Shown: piece by piece, positions 24,531-37,137 of the stretch
Position numbering within the stretch: the first letter of the stretch is position 1
Layout: every line of letters begins with the position of its first letter
Assembly (NCBI GenBank): GCA_022496805.1
Contig: CM040096.1
Span: 11,657,501-11,721,500 of the forward strand
Reading direction: 5' to 3'
Length of the DNA: 64,000 nt
From: Pohlia nutans
Lineage: Eukaryota > Streptophyta > Bryopsida > Bryales > Mniaceae
Translations under genes and position numbers: made by a program
The notes under the pieces: generated by a model
The model's database searches: none
What the model was told of the DNA's origin: nothing
Seen by the model: only the letters and a program-made list of their open reading frames with translations

Positions 24531-24804
24531 TTAAGAACGTTATGCAAACGCATCGAATAAAATACACTTAACCACTGCAACAGCTCCAATTCACATGGTA
24601 GACGAATACTTTTCAGACATTTTGTATTTAAGCTTTAAATGTGGAGTCCTTGTCTACAATCCAAGGATTACCCTACCTAAAAAATCTCTAGTGCAGACCC
24701 CATTTCACACATTCTCAAGACAAAATAATACTGATGTGATGCCAACTTTTTCACGACATGAACCCCAGCTTACTTGTTTGACCTCAACCAAACCTTCATT
24801 GTTC

Positions 24805-27800
24805 TTATGACAATGCCACCACAGTGTTGCTCTCCGCCTGATGATGTTCCAGGTTCCGAAGTACAATCCGGGCGAAGACTTTAGCCTGGAGTGCTGCAGT
24901 TGCCGCCGCAGCCACAGTCCTCAGAACCCGACTTGCACCAGCCTTTTGGAGGAGAATTGCGTGGTGTAATGCATGCCTACCTCCAGGCATGGTGAACTAT
25001 TCCAGAAACAAAAAAAGAACATGTAAATGACGTCAGATGCAACACAAAGCTTAACCCCTAAAGGACCAAGGATTCATGGTTTTAAAATGACAAATTTAAG
25101 CGATCGTATTGTGAATAAATAAAGTTTAACAAAAGAAAATCTACATAAAACCTACTCACAACTACTAAAAGGCATGAGGCCCCCTGGGGGCCTTGTGGTC
25201 CTTCAGGGAGTGCCCAAATGGCCAGAAAGCTTCAACGTAGGTTACAAACGTACCAATAGATAGAAGAAATCATACCCTAGAGTTTTGAATAATAAAAACA
25301 TGTTTTGAAAGATAGTATAATTGTCAGTTAGCTTCCAAAATGGACTTCGTATTTTTAGCTTGAACATTTAGGGTGAATGCTAACGCCAAAGAACTTGCTA
25401 ACTCCCAGAAAAGAAGATTCCAGGATATTGAGACTGTGTCCTATCATTCAGTAAGGATGATTACCTGCAGAAGAGCAAATGCTGCACAGGCTCGTAAAAC
25501 TGCAGCCCCGTTCCTCAACATAGCCACAAAGCGTCCAAGCTCAGCTCCACTGCAAGCGCCAAAACCAAATTAGAAGTTATAAGCTAACTTCCCAGATTTC
25601 CCAAGCGCAGGCTTCACTAACTACCTAAAGCGACTAATGTAGGCTTTGACTGAGGTTTCCTGCTGTTTCAATTACGGCTCTGCATCGCAGTGTGGCCGAG
25701 GAAAGCTACATTTAAAATTTTAAAAGATTAAAAGTGTTAGCTTGGCTAGGGTACGACAGTCACATGTGCAGCATACACCTAGATTTCACTTCTACATCAT
25801 ATTAACGGGCAAATAGCTTTCAGCATGTATGTATGGATCGTCATAAATAAAAAATGCCAATATTGATGTTGTTGTAGGAGCTAAATAATCGTGATTTACC
25901 TGCATCTGAGGTGGCCAGCTTCTTGGATTCTTGCGGCCTCAGCAACCTGGTGGAGGGTGGCAGGGGCCCATGACGAGGCAGCAGCTGAAAGGGCTTGTTG
26001 ATCCGAAAACGTTTGAACAAACGCATCAACACTTCGCAAAGCCAATTTCCTTGCTGCATCCAAGCTCACCGAAGTCCTACCACTGCCCTCCAACAATCCA
26101 ACATCATCCATCCTGCAATTGTGAAGGCAACAGGAATGTTAGTGATTCGAAAGCCGTTTATGTTGGGGTGTTGCTTTGCAAGGAGGCTCAACAGCCAGGA
26201 AGGCCACCATAGCACTAAGAATGCAAGCTATGGATCACTCTAGGTAACTGCCTCTCAATTTGGGTAACATGACCAACTGAAACTTCACTGGTAGAAAACA
26301 TTCTGAATACTTTAGCTTGCTGATGTAACAAGAAAACACCAGGACTCTTGTAAAGTGACTTTGCCTTTCCTGTCCTTTCCTTTGCATCTAGGTCCTGGGG
26401 ACATTTAGGTTCTCCAAATGAGGACCACTCATTGATGATGACGGTAATATGAAGGATGTTGGAAATAGGCTTATCTCAGTTACAAATTCTGGTATAGAAG
26501 ACCCAAGTGCTATACCTGCCATCAAACATGTATGCAAGAGCCAAAGCTGCCATAAACCGTGCCATTTTAGATCTCGAGGAAGAGCACAAATGTACAAGCG
26601 CAGGCACTCCTTCCTCCTCCACCATGCGCAACGCATTGAACGGATTGAAAGCTAAGTTCCACAAGGCTCCCACAGCAGTTTCATGTACATCCTGCAAAGG
26701 CATCAATTGACATTCAAAAGTATCAATTAAAACCCATGATAAATGACACGGTAGAAACGTACTCTACCGTAAGGACAAGCAAGCGATTTAGAGTCAGAAT
26801 CCATAAATGATACAAGTGACATTTCATTGGGATCCAAAAATATAGATCGTGGACTTAAGTTTGATCGTGATCTAACCACAAAACGCAGACCTAAACACTC
26901 AAGGTAGATGTTTAGCCCTGTTGTGACTAAGATATGATGCACACAGCACTGAACAAAAGACCCCGACTTGGTACTGCAAAACCATGCACCTTGTCCAAAG
27001 CTCACCTCAAAATCGGAATGCGCCAGGGAGATAAGTGGAGCAACTCCACCTTCACGACCAATAGCAATACTGAGCCAAAATAGACATTCAGGAAAAGGTA
27101 CTTCAGTCACACGTTGAGAATATTCAACTTATTATAGGTTAACTTCGGTATTGTCGGCATGCAAAACAATACAGAATACAGGCATTGGAAGATGTCAACA
27201 CGACCACCCAATCAGAAAGATTTATCTTTGCACATTGAATACTTAGGTCCCCGTCAGAAAATCACTCACCAATCCTAATTGTGAATAAAAGACTAGGAAT
27301 CAAATACAAGCAATATAGGAATAATTCTTTCAGACGGGTGATGACAATTTTAGACTATTATTCTCCCTTGCTTTCTATAACACAGTTCAAAATAATCATC
27401 TACAACTTCTAAAAAACTTCAGTTGCTCCCATAAATGAAGAAAAGCACATAAGACATGCACACCTGTTAGCTTCAGATACCGATAGACCCCACAGTGCAC
27501 CAGCCGCCCTCTCTTGCAGACCTTGAGATCCACTGCTACAGCCTTGAGCCAAAGCAACCTAAACAACCACGACAGGCTTGTCATGCATAGGATGGAAATA
27601 TGGTTTAACAAAAGCCCACATGATTATGTGTATCCTACATACTGATAAGAATAAGTACAATCTTCTCTAATTGAAAAATGACTCTAAAATCACCACAATA
27701 TGATCCTACAGCTACTATCATCATGAGTACATCCCAAAGCACACCTTAGAAGAATTGGAGTTTCAGATGTTCATCGCAGCATCAAAAGACTCACAGCAAG

Positions 27801-30800
27801 AGTGAACCTCACCTTCAATTGTTTTTCTAGTGGACTTCTGTGATTATGACATATGACCAAACACAGCCCCAGTAAACAATAGCGATTTGCCATCCCTTGC
27901 TACAGCAGAAGATTTAGCAGAACTCTAACTCACCAGAGCCTCAACACCGCCCGCTCCTGCAATAGCCTCCCGGTTCCTATCATCAAAAGAAAGATTCCAC
28001 AAAGCTCCAGCTGCTTCTTGTCTGCAATTGTCGTGGAAGCGAAAGGAAAAAAGAATGTTAGAGAAGTAATCTCTACTTTAAATAAAGGCTTCTGCATTTC
28101 TAACTTGAATGCGGCAGACTGACGGAAAAGACTCCACATACCTAACACCTTCATGATTCGAACAAGTGAGATGCACAAGAGCTTCAAGAGCGCCTGCCTC
28201 CCGTCCTACAGCAGCATTATTGCCATTACTGTCTCCATGAGCAGCAAGATTAGCCAAAGCACGTGCTGCCTGCAATGAATCAAAGATGAAAGTGTGTCAA
28301 ACGATTGTTGAAAGGAAGTTGAATGTTATAGAGGGGACAGGTTGTCGAGGCCATATTTTATTGAGCGCCAGAACGAATTGCCTCCGGGAGATTAAAAAAG
28401 CCCTCTTCAGCAATCCCAAAAAGTCACTATCGCAATTTGATACTAATCCTTCACAAGTAAAGTCAGGTATGAACTCTAAGCTAAAACGAGAACTGGATCA
28501 CAGTGTCACTGAACACATGATGAGAGAATAGAGCATTGAGCATCACATGCAGAGAGTTCAGAACCCAAGTTAGACTTGCAAGAACGTCCAATTTTTACAC
28601 TTCGGCAAATTTAGGTTACAGGATTGTCCTCATTGGTTAATACCTGCTCTTGCACCCCTTCATGGTCGCAAAGACGTGCAAGCTTGACAAGAGCCCGTAC
28701 TCCTCCAGCCATAGCAACTTCCATACTACACTTATCGTCAGCTGCTAAGTTAGCCAGCGCACCAGCTGCTCTCTCCTGCTATCCAGACATAAAAGGCTCA
28801 ATGTCAATGTCCACTGTTTCGAAAGCTATCATATATATGCGGAATTTTCCTTCTCCTAAAATCCTCTAAAATATGTCTTTAAAAACTCCAATGCTCGTAC
28901 AACGGAGTGCAAATTCAAGGAATTGAAAGAGCATTGGGAGAGATGGAAGGAAAACATCACAAAAGACAAAATTTGAGTGCGGATACTGAAAGGGGCAAAA
29001 CTGAGCCTTCAGCACGTGAGAAAATAGAAACTAATAAATAATGAAAGTGCTCACCAAAACACCCTCTCCTCCAGCAGCAGGCCACTTAAATGCCAAATCC
29101 ACCAGTGCTTCAATTGCGCCTGCTCCAGCTATGGCACCCTATTTGCATTAACGGTCTTATTTATAAGTGAACAAGTATGAACGTAATTGCACATCAACCA
29201 GCTAATTCGACGGCATGATCTCACCTCAAATTCATGGCTTACACCCATATACATTCAGCAATTCCAAATCTAAACCGTGCTAACGATGAAGAGCTACCAT
29301 GAGATCGTCCCTTACAGAATCTAAACTGACAAGAACTTCCATACTGTCTACACTCTCAAGTTAACACAGTAATCACACAACCTCATGACAATTGACAAAT
29401 ATGGTACGTCACCTTGTGTTCTTCCCCAACACTGAGATTCCACAAGCCTCCCGCTGCCTCCTCAGCTACCCACCGATTAGGCGACCTGGCCAAAGCAGCT
29501 AGTATACAAATCCCCCCTTCCAAGGCAACTCTTTTCGCAACTTCCGTATTTACTGATAAATTTGCGATCGCCTGCAGAACCAATCGAAGGGAAATTAGAA
29601 TGAAGTCAAATCAACAGAGATCTGAGATTATGAGATAACGAACTCTAAAGGTATATTGCCTACATACGGGGAGATCGAGATGGACATGGACCAATTTCGA
29701 ACGTGGTGTAACCAAAGGCAATAAACACTCTTGACAACCGAAAACGATAAGTGTGCAAATAGATATGCACTCCTCTGTTCCAAAAAAACGCTTCCGGTTG
29801 AAGGAAAATTGAAAAATTAACTCAGATTGAATCCCAGTCTATCTCTCACACGATTGAGCAAACAGGAAGCTGGTTAAGTGTGTTATCTGGAATACTCACA
29901 AATTAACTCAGATATTGAGCAAACAGGAAGCCGAGTATGTTACTTTGAGCAAACAGGAAGCTTGTTCTGGGACCAAATGAAAAGGGGTACAGGAAGCTTT
30001 TTTGGGACAGTGGGAGTATGTATCTTGGAACAGCATCAGCCTGTTTCCTATCCCTATTTTGTCATTTCATGCACTACTTTTGGTAGCCACAAATCACATA
30101 ACATTCAGTAGCCAGTGTGTGGTCTGCCTTTTCATCCATTCACGAGTTGGGGTCTTCATGCATGAAAGGGATGCACAAGAAGGAATGAATGCGCATATGC
30201 GGGTCACCTGTCAGTAAAGATGGGTAGCTACTGACGGACCATGGATAATGATGAGGATATGCTTGACATCCTCCTCAAGGTCAAGGCAGAGGTAGCACTA
30301 GTTACTGAATGTTATGAATCCTGCACAAACCCACGTATTCACCTTCACAATTCACGAGAACTAATTACCTTGGCAGCTTCGGATTGCACCCCTTCGCGGC
30401 TGGACTTAGCGAGGCCCAAGAGCAAGGCAATACCGCCACCGTTCATGACCGCTTCCGCCCTGGCAGGGTCCACAGTGGCATTCTCATCGTCCACGACAAC
30501 AAACGTGGCCAAAGCAGTGGCAGCTCGTTCCTGTACATCCTCCTGCGCGCTTTGTGCGAGCCGAAGCATCATGGCAGTGCCCTGCTTGAGCCAGAAGCTG
30601 TCCAAGCTCGGTGTATTACTCTCCGCAATCTTCAACAGCGCATGGGACAGCACCCACTCCGTCCAGTCTGCTGCTCTTCCCGACAGTAGTAAACTCTCCA
30701 AGCCTTCCACAAGATCCGTGAACCGCGCAAGTAAGACCGTCGTCTTCGAAGACGGCCAAGGCTTGGGATTGCTCCCTTCCTCAAGCAGCGGACAGTTCAA

Positions 30801-32298
30801 GGCACACACCACCTTCAGCTCAGAATTCGCAGCCAGAATCTGCGTAAGAGCGCTCGGCGTCACATCCGTCCGCGATACATCAAGCCCTGCCAAGTTCGGC
30901 AATTTGCTCCACGACTGCGCGGCTGTACTCCACACTATACACCTGCACAGTGATTTTGTTTTTGTCAGGAGAATGTTAAGCATTTTTGCTACTTGAAGAG
31001 CAATCCAGGCTCCTTGGATACATCTTTTCATATTAATATCTAGGTAATATCAGGGTTATACACATGTGCTACCTGGGCAATACTTGGGTGATACCTAGGT
31101 TTAACCCCTAAGCGTCTAAAACGCCCAATATGGCCATCGGCATCACTGAACTTTGCAACAGTGATATTTTCTCATGTTACCTCGGTTTTCTGATTGCAAT
31201 ACATCTGATTTTAAAGCTCTTGTTCTATACTACTACAAGATCAACAGTGTCGATCGTGTCAAACTGAAGTCATTTTCACACAAACAGATGATGTGCAGCA
31301 GGGGGTCCAATTTTCCTACACTACAGAAAATACACAGTGGACGCTTAGGGGTTACAGAGGCTACACATCGTAGAAAAGCTGGCTATTATTTCTTTTTTTC
31401 TTTCAAAAATCCTCTGTATCAATTAGCCAGCCCAAATTTGATGTAGCAATAATTAGCAACAAAAGCAAAAATCACTGCACCTGCATCCCGCCACAGACAG
31501 AAACCGAAGACTGCTCGCACCACCGAACGCGCCTTCATCAATCGAGTGACTGTCGAGAAATCCGACCTCCTGGAGCCCCTTACAATGTTGAAACAACGCC
31601 TGAATCGCCTCCCGGTCCACTTCCCGGATCCCGGAGACACACAAGCGTCGCAATTTAGGACAACAAATGGCCACCACCTTGAGCGCCTCGCTCGTCACTC
31701 TCTCGCAATCCGAGCCAAGCTGCAAGCTCTCGAGGTTTCCATGGCGAGCCACCACCATGGACAGCGTGGCGTCCGAAAGGTGCCCGCAAACATCACCACT
31801 GAGCTCTCGAAGCGCCCGTGCTTGCAAGCCGACAATCGAGCTCGCAACAGCGCCACCACGAAACTTCAGGCTATACAAATGCGAGCACCGACTGGCCAGA
31901 GCCTCCACGATCTCGGAGTCGAGTGTGTGCGCGCGAAGATCCAACGAATTCCACAAAGAAGGAGAAGCGGCGAGGTTGCGCCATGTTTTGCAAACCGAGG
32001 CCAAGCTTGCCCTATCCCTGTGATTCAAGAGCGTGAACAGCCCTAGCACGGTGTCGTCCGGGAGCCCCGTCCAATGCGCATTCCCGAAATTTTCCTGACG
32101 CTCCGGCAAAATTCGTGAGGTCGTGATCCTGGCCTTCTTGTACACGGCCGGCTGCTGCAGAGGCTCAGGATCCTCCACGACAACATTCCGCCGCCGCTTG
32201 TTGGACATCTCCTCTGCTGCTGCTGCTGCGGCTGCTGCGATCCGCTTCATTGCCGATTCGCCATCCATCATCCCCTCGCCGGGATGCACAGCATCCAC
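24805..32298 (-). CDS. ARABIDILLO: ARABIDILLO-type F-box / LRR / armadillo-repeat protein, 13 exons
   Basis: Exons in transcript order: 32298-31481, 30942-30369, 29571-29413, 29138-29055, 28775-28644, 28269-28142, 28021-27934, 27558-27464, 27069-27006, 26691-26516, 26112-25900, 25549-25465, 24996-24805. The total is 2808 nt, 935 residues, close to the roughly 930 of Arabidopsis ARABIDILLO-1. An N-terminal basic NKRRR patch (33-37) may act as a nuclear signal. An F-box (about 76-117, WTGLPDDTVLGLF) is followed by leucine-rich repeats (about 120-330). Armadillo repeats then follow, with recurring RAAGALANLA, EAAGALWNL and GGVEALV-like blocks from about residue 400. The C-terminus has the family block GRHALHHAILLQKAG and FARIVLRNLEHHQAES. 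As an F-box protein it should recruit substrates to SCF ubiquitin ligases. In angiosperms the family promotes lateral root branching, and bryophytes also carry it, so the ancestral role differs. No lesion seen. Introns carry MITEs (B1, A/C composite). Confidence 0.93.
25055..25372. mobile_element. family A / family C composite MITE in the last ARABIDILLO intron
   Basis: TTAA (25051-25054) precedes CCCCTAAAGGACCAAGGATT, a clean family A end, followed by GGTTTTAAAATGACAAATTTAA. From about 25208 the sequence (GTGCCCAAATGGCC, AGAAATCATACCCTAGAG, CTTCCAAAATGGACTT, GAACATTTAGGG) is family C. One element seems inserted in, or recombined with, the other. Confidence 0.5.
31105..31351. mobile_element. 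TTAA MITE family B, copy 1 (ARABIDILLO intron 1)
   Basis: TTAA (31101-31104) and TTAC (31352-31355, one change) flank a 247-bp element. The ends are CCCCTAAGCGTC and GACGCTTAGGGG, a perfect 12-bp inverted repeat. The interior matches the reverse complement of 39997-40210 at about 90 percent by eye, for example GGACCCCCTG and AACAAGAGCTTTAAAAT. Confidence 0.8.
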
Positions 32299-33170
32299 CC
32301 CCTCATATCCACAACCTCGTAATTCTCCCTCAAATTCGAATCACCTGCAACGGTACAAACCCTGAAACCCTGAATTGGACCTCCACCATCACCATCACCA
32401 GGGCTTGCTCATCCAAGTCGCTGGGTCACCATTCTGGGCCATTCCTGGATTTCCTGCATGATCCTGAGATGGCGAAGAAGGGGAGTGCGAGACGGGGAAG
32501 AAGAGTGAGGGAATGGCTCAAGTGCAAGGAAGAAAAAAAGGGCAAGGGGAGTCTTGAAGGTAAGAGAAAGGCAAAGGCAAGGAAGGGCAAGGGCAAGGGC
32601 AGGGAAGGGTAGAGAAGAGAAGGGAAGGGAGGCTGTGTCAAGGACGATGGTGAGAGGGTTGCGTTCACACTGTAGGTCAGTTGGAACGGGGGCGTTGACT
32701 GGGACGGACTGCCAGGCTGGCGTCTCCAGCGTGGCGGACACGTCGGTCAGTCGCTGGCGGGTAGGTTCGCTGTAGGTGGCTAAGATGCTGGTGGCGGAGC
32801 CAGCCGTGGTCATGGTGAAACCCCGTATTGTACAGGTTATACTATAAAAATACGTATATTTTACGGGTATTCAGGACCAAAAACAAATTCATTGGCGAAT
32901 TTTCATCTGAGTCAGTTTGGCAAATTATGATTTAGTGTCCGGGATACTATGAACGCTATTTGACTTTTTGGAGAAATAGTGCCTTTGTGGAAAAAAACTT
33001 TTTGGTATAAATTTTAAAATGATAAATACTTCATTTAACATTCTAGATGATTGTAGTGTTCTAATGACGAATGACAACTTTAGTTTGGAAGGGAATGAGA
33101 AGTGACAGACTACCTTGGGATTGGGTTCGCCTTTTATATTCACTTAGGGAATGACAAGTAGCAAAGTGTT
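32299..33170. other. upstream region of ARABIDILLO
   Basis: Contains two ACCCTGAA-type boxes (32356-32375), a purine-rich low-complexity block (32500-32640) and then AT-rich DNA. Overlapping frames here are low-complexity. No separate gene recognised; the 5' leader and promoter of ARABIDILLO must lie here. Confidence 0.5.
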
Positions 33171-33548
33171 GACTATAGGTTGACCATAAAGCGACCCTAA
33201 ACTCTAATGTTCAAACTTAATATTCATACGATGTCCAAATAATACATGCTAAAGTGCGTTGGAATCCTCTTGAACTTGCTATTAAGACCCACCAAAAATA
33301 TTTTATGTTTTATGTGTGTAAATAGGCTCAGTTGGTAAGGTGGCCGCTTTAAGGTATAGTTACCTTAATGTACAACATTGAATCGTCTTTTGCATAACGT
33401 GCAATATTTTAACCGATAAAATAATCTTTTGATTGCTTACAGAGATATTTCAAGACACCTCTATTATGTGAAAAACTTCACCACTATTGAAGCATAAAGA
33501 TTTCAAGCAATCATAATGAATTACGAGATGAGAGTATTAACGTATTAA

Positions 33549-34338
33549 CCCCTAAGTGACCGAACAACCATTTTATGGTCAGTGCCTTTTTCTACGGGCC
33601 GCTGAAGATGAAAAAAAAATTATAAAAAATAAAAAAATATTTTCAAACAAGAAATCAAGTCTACTTTCCAACCCAATTTGAATCATGTCAATCCAAGTTA
33701 AACTCTACGGAGGATAATTTTTCAAAGACAAAGACCTCAAACTTGTCCTAGTGTTATAAAATTCACTATTTATGAAAACTAATGATCACATGAAGATTCT
33801 AGAGTGTTAGCCTCCAGGGCTAATGGGCGAATGGGGCTACTCCCCCAATAATGAGGGCTAATCCCTCAAACTTTAAGCAGGGCTAATGTACTGTACTTTA
33901 GTGAGGGCAAGCGAGTCATTTTTGGGAGCTAATGTCTTTATAAAAAAAGTTCTTGAATTAAGAAACCCAATTCTACGGCGGTCTAAAAGGGGGGCAAACA
34001 CATGAAGCGGTAGCCCCAACTAAGTCTTCCAAATCATCTAGTGGATGTTCTATCCTTTGAAAAAGATCATTTGTTAATTTTAGAATATAATGTCTATTTT
34101 AAACCAATCATACCAAATTCCAAATTATAAAAATAAAAAGATTTTAATTTTGTTGAATATTAAATGGCAAATTCTTCTAAATTCATTAAATGAGTATCTA
34201 ATTTTTTTTTTAAAGTTTGAGTGTACGGATAATTATTAAACATCATGCTTCTCATTTTTTCTTTTGAACCAAACTTCATCAAAGTTGCAGAAGTAAGGTT
34301 CTATAACACATCTAGGTTTTCCCTTACTCATTTAGGGG
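33549..34338. mobile_element. TTAA element family E, copy 1
   Basis: TTAA at both sides (33545-33548, 34339-34342). Ends are CCCCTAAGTGACCG and ...CTCATTTAGGGG. Blocks AAAGACCTCAAACTTGTCCT and CATCATGCTTCTCATTTT pair with family E copy 2 (58678-59144) in opposite orientation. The interior has an extra segment around 33810-33960 rich in GGGCTAAT. Confidence 0.6.
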
Positions 34339-34480
34339 TTAAAATTTTAATTTTAGAAGAATTTAAAAAAAAATCTTGTAAATTCATTTGAAACTATAAG
34401 TTAATTATTACTTCTGAAAATCTATATGCATGAAACTATATGTTAACAAATATTTTCAGTTATTCATATGCATGAAACTA

Positions 34481-34756
34481 CCGTAGTAGGAAGGCAGGGT
34501 CGGCACTTTGGTGTCGAATAATTAATAAAAGTTCAAAAAGTAGAGGTCGGCACTTTCAAAAATAATTATTAAAAATTCGGCTATTAATAACTAATATTAA
34601 ATTTTACTAGCAGCTAAACATTTTCCTTTGTTTTTTGTCTACAATTTTTGTTGACTTTATTTTTGTTGATTTCGACAAAACACTTGATAAATTTATTTAT
34701 TTTTCCGGCATTTTTTTGGGGAATTATTTTCTGCCGACCCTGCCTTCCTACTACGG
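34481..34756. mobile_element. MITE family F, copy 2
   Basis: A 276-bp element flanked by TA. It starts CCGTAGTAGGAAGGCAGGGT and ends with the exact reverse complement. The interior is highly similar to copy 1 at 21925-22242, minus about 40 bp. Confidence 0.78.
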
Positions 34757-35399
34757 TATATCATGACTATTACTTCTATTATGGGCCCAATGAAATAACT
34801 GAAAATATGACCTCTGAGTTCCAGCCAAAGGAGCCTGAATTTCTAAGAGCCTATTTCCATGATTGTCTGCCCAAGTAGATGAGAAAAAAAAAAAAAAAAA
34901 AAAAAACGCTTGCATCTTAGCCTGGAGGGTGGGGAAAGGGACATGCCAATCTACGACGGCTGTGGGAAACTTGTTTGTAGAAACTAGCTCTATCTGAATT
35001 TGTAAGAGTCGGTTTACATGATCGTCTGCAAGTTAGATGAGCAGAAAATATTTTCTAAAAAGTCTCTAAGTAAACTATTCCTTAAAGCGCTCACCTTACC
35101 AACTGAGCCTATTTACACACATAAAACAGAAAATATTTTCAATGGGTCTTAATAGCAAGTTCAAGAGGATTCCAACGCACTTTAGCATGCATTATTTGGA
35201 CACCGTATGAATAAGTTATGAATTTCCAAAGTGCTGACTATAGGTTGACCTTAAAGCGACCCTAAACTCTAATGTTAAGATTGTGCACATTCTCATCAAC
35301 AATAGGGTGTCAGAATCTACTTATTATGGAAGATTGAGCTATGATCGCTTTAAGGAAATGGTCGCTTTTAGATATAGTTACCTTATATCAAGTTGGAAA

Positions 35400-36516
35400 G
35401 TGAGAAGGAGACATGCCAATAGAGTTAACCGAAAAGAAGCTCCCAAAGAGGAAACTCAGCTCAAACTCATGTTAGACTCGTTTTGAGTTGAAGAAAGCTC
35501 CAAAACTGAGACTAAGTCGAGTTTCTAAATTCTCTAAAACAAGCACCTAACAATATCTTAGCTGCGGGACCCTCAGTTGCGAACATGTGCCCCCAACCCT
35601 GAGTTGCTATTCAATTCGTGACCAAGTTACTATTCACTGAGAATATGTGACAGTGGATCTTATTTTTAGTGACAAGACTCTTGTTTGACTCCTGTTGCAA
35701 CCTCTTTTGTTTTCGGTTAACTCAAATTTGCCACGGCTGCAGGCAGCTTGTTTGTAGGAGCCCCATGGAAACAGGCTCTAATCAGTCTGCCCGACCTTGA
35801 ATTTGCCCTCCGCCCGGCCTTGCCCTCGAGCTGCCCTCACGAGCTGTAACGCAGCCCGCCCTCCGACCTCGCAGATCGCGTCCGAAAGACGCTGTCTGAC
35901 GCGAGGATCCAAAACCAGGCTCCAAGGCACAGTAACTTACTGACGAGGCTCTCTCCGTGGTTTTATCCGCTAGGGTTTTAAGATCTCACAGCTGCATCAG
36001 CTTTGAAACTACAGGGGAGCTTGTTCCTGTTAAATTCCAGTCTTGTACTAACTTACTGCGACTAGAAGGTTGCCTAGGAACAATCGGAAGATCTGTACAT
36101 GACTGGGAGGCGAGCAATGGTGAGTTCGATTCCTTTTTGCGCTGCAGGCAAATCAATTCTTTTTTCATCTCTTTTATGGTTCTTATGTCGATGGTTGTTT
36201 CTGCTGCACTGATTTTGGCTAATAGTCATTCGTAGTGTAAGCGAATGATTGGGTGTAAGTAAATTTTTGCTTTTGAAATTAGTCTCACACGGACTATTAG
36301 CCAAAAGCGATGTACTATCCGCTCTTGAAGTTATTGTTAATAGTCCTTTTATAGGAATTGGCAGAGCTTCTTCGCCTGCTGTACTGCTAGGAATGAAGAA
36401 TTAATCGATCTTCGACAAGGATTACCTGCCCTGGATTTTACTGTTAGAACTGCTGTCGTATCCTGCAGCTTCGGGATGCCTTTTTTTATCTAACAAGAAA
36501 GCTTACTCTAGCAATC
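35400..36516. other. upstream region of the ERMP1-like gene
   Basis: GC content rises at 35770-35950 and a CTAGGGTTTTA telo-box-like motif lies near 35970. CAATG|GTGAGT at about 36120 could be a 5' leader donor, with the acceptor near the coding start. No protein gene recognised. Confidence 0.4.
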
Positions 36517-36520
36517 TTAA

Positions 36521-36738
36521 TCCTTAAAGGGCCAAGAACCACAAATTGGGCCTTGCGTTTTTTATAGCAGTTTTGAATAGGTCCTATGTAGACTTCCTTT
36601 TATTCAAATTTATTTATCTTTTATCAACTCATTTAATGTTCTTCACTAATTCCAAAGATAGAATCTGGTCTTATCTGAATTATGTTTTTCACAATATGAT
36701 TGATTGAAATTGTCATTTTAAAACTATGAACTAAAGGA
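36521..36738. mobile_element. MITE family A copy
   Basis: TTAA (36517-36520) precedes TCCTTAAAGGGCCAAGAACC; the right end CTAAAGGA is followed by TTGA, one change from TTAA. The core TTCTTCACTAATTCC is family A. It lies in the likely 5' leader intron of the ERMP1-like gene. Confidence 0.65.
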
Positions 36739-36742
36739 TTGA

Positions 36743-37137
36743 TTGGTCGAGTTATTTATTTTGAGGTCGTTGCACATGGCTAGTGTGTATCTCAAATTTA
36801 TTTTGTTTTTTTGGAACAAATGGACATTAATTTCCGTTGAAAGAAGAATTATATCTCTAACCAAAGTAGCAAAATTTTCAGTGCAAACTCGCCGTTCGAT
36901 TTGTAATGTAGTGCTGTAGTCGTTTCTAAGGCGATTTTTTCCAGTTCGGATTCTCTGCCTTTCGATTTCTTATTCTCCTAAGCTTAATGCAAATTTCACT
37001 GAAGCCCTGTTATTGTGAATATCGATGCCCAGAGGTTGCCCCCGAAACAGCGTGGATGTCATGGACCGAGTGACATTGACCACTGTAGTGGACTAGGTGT
37101 GATGTGGTAGATATCTGCTTCTTATTTCATTGAAGCA
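36743..37137. other. immediate upstream region of the ERMP1-like gene
   Basis: No repeat or reading frame recognised. It probably contains leader sequence and the leader intron acceptor. Confidence 0.4.

Larger units (their letters stand above)
33171..35395. repeat. inverted-repeat block enclosing two MITEs
   Basis: The segment 33220-33355 is inverted at 35083-35220 with about 90 percent identity (both contain GGAATCCTCTTGAACTTGCT and ATAGGCTCAGTTGGTAAGGT). Outside each arm lies a direct copy of a 42-bp block beginning GACTATAGGTTGACC (33171, 35232). Between the arms sit family E and family F elements. No protein-coding content seen. Confidence 0.6.

Noticed and set aside
30241..30996. 251-codon plus-strand ORF
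   Set aside because: It is antisense to the armadillo-coding exon 2 of ARABIDILLO, which is phase-consistent and homologous; the plus frame has no recognisable features.
31546..32046. 166-codon plus-strand ORF
   Set aside because: Shadow of the F-box/LRR exon on the minus strand.
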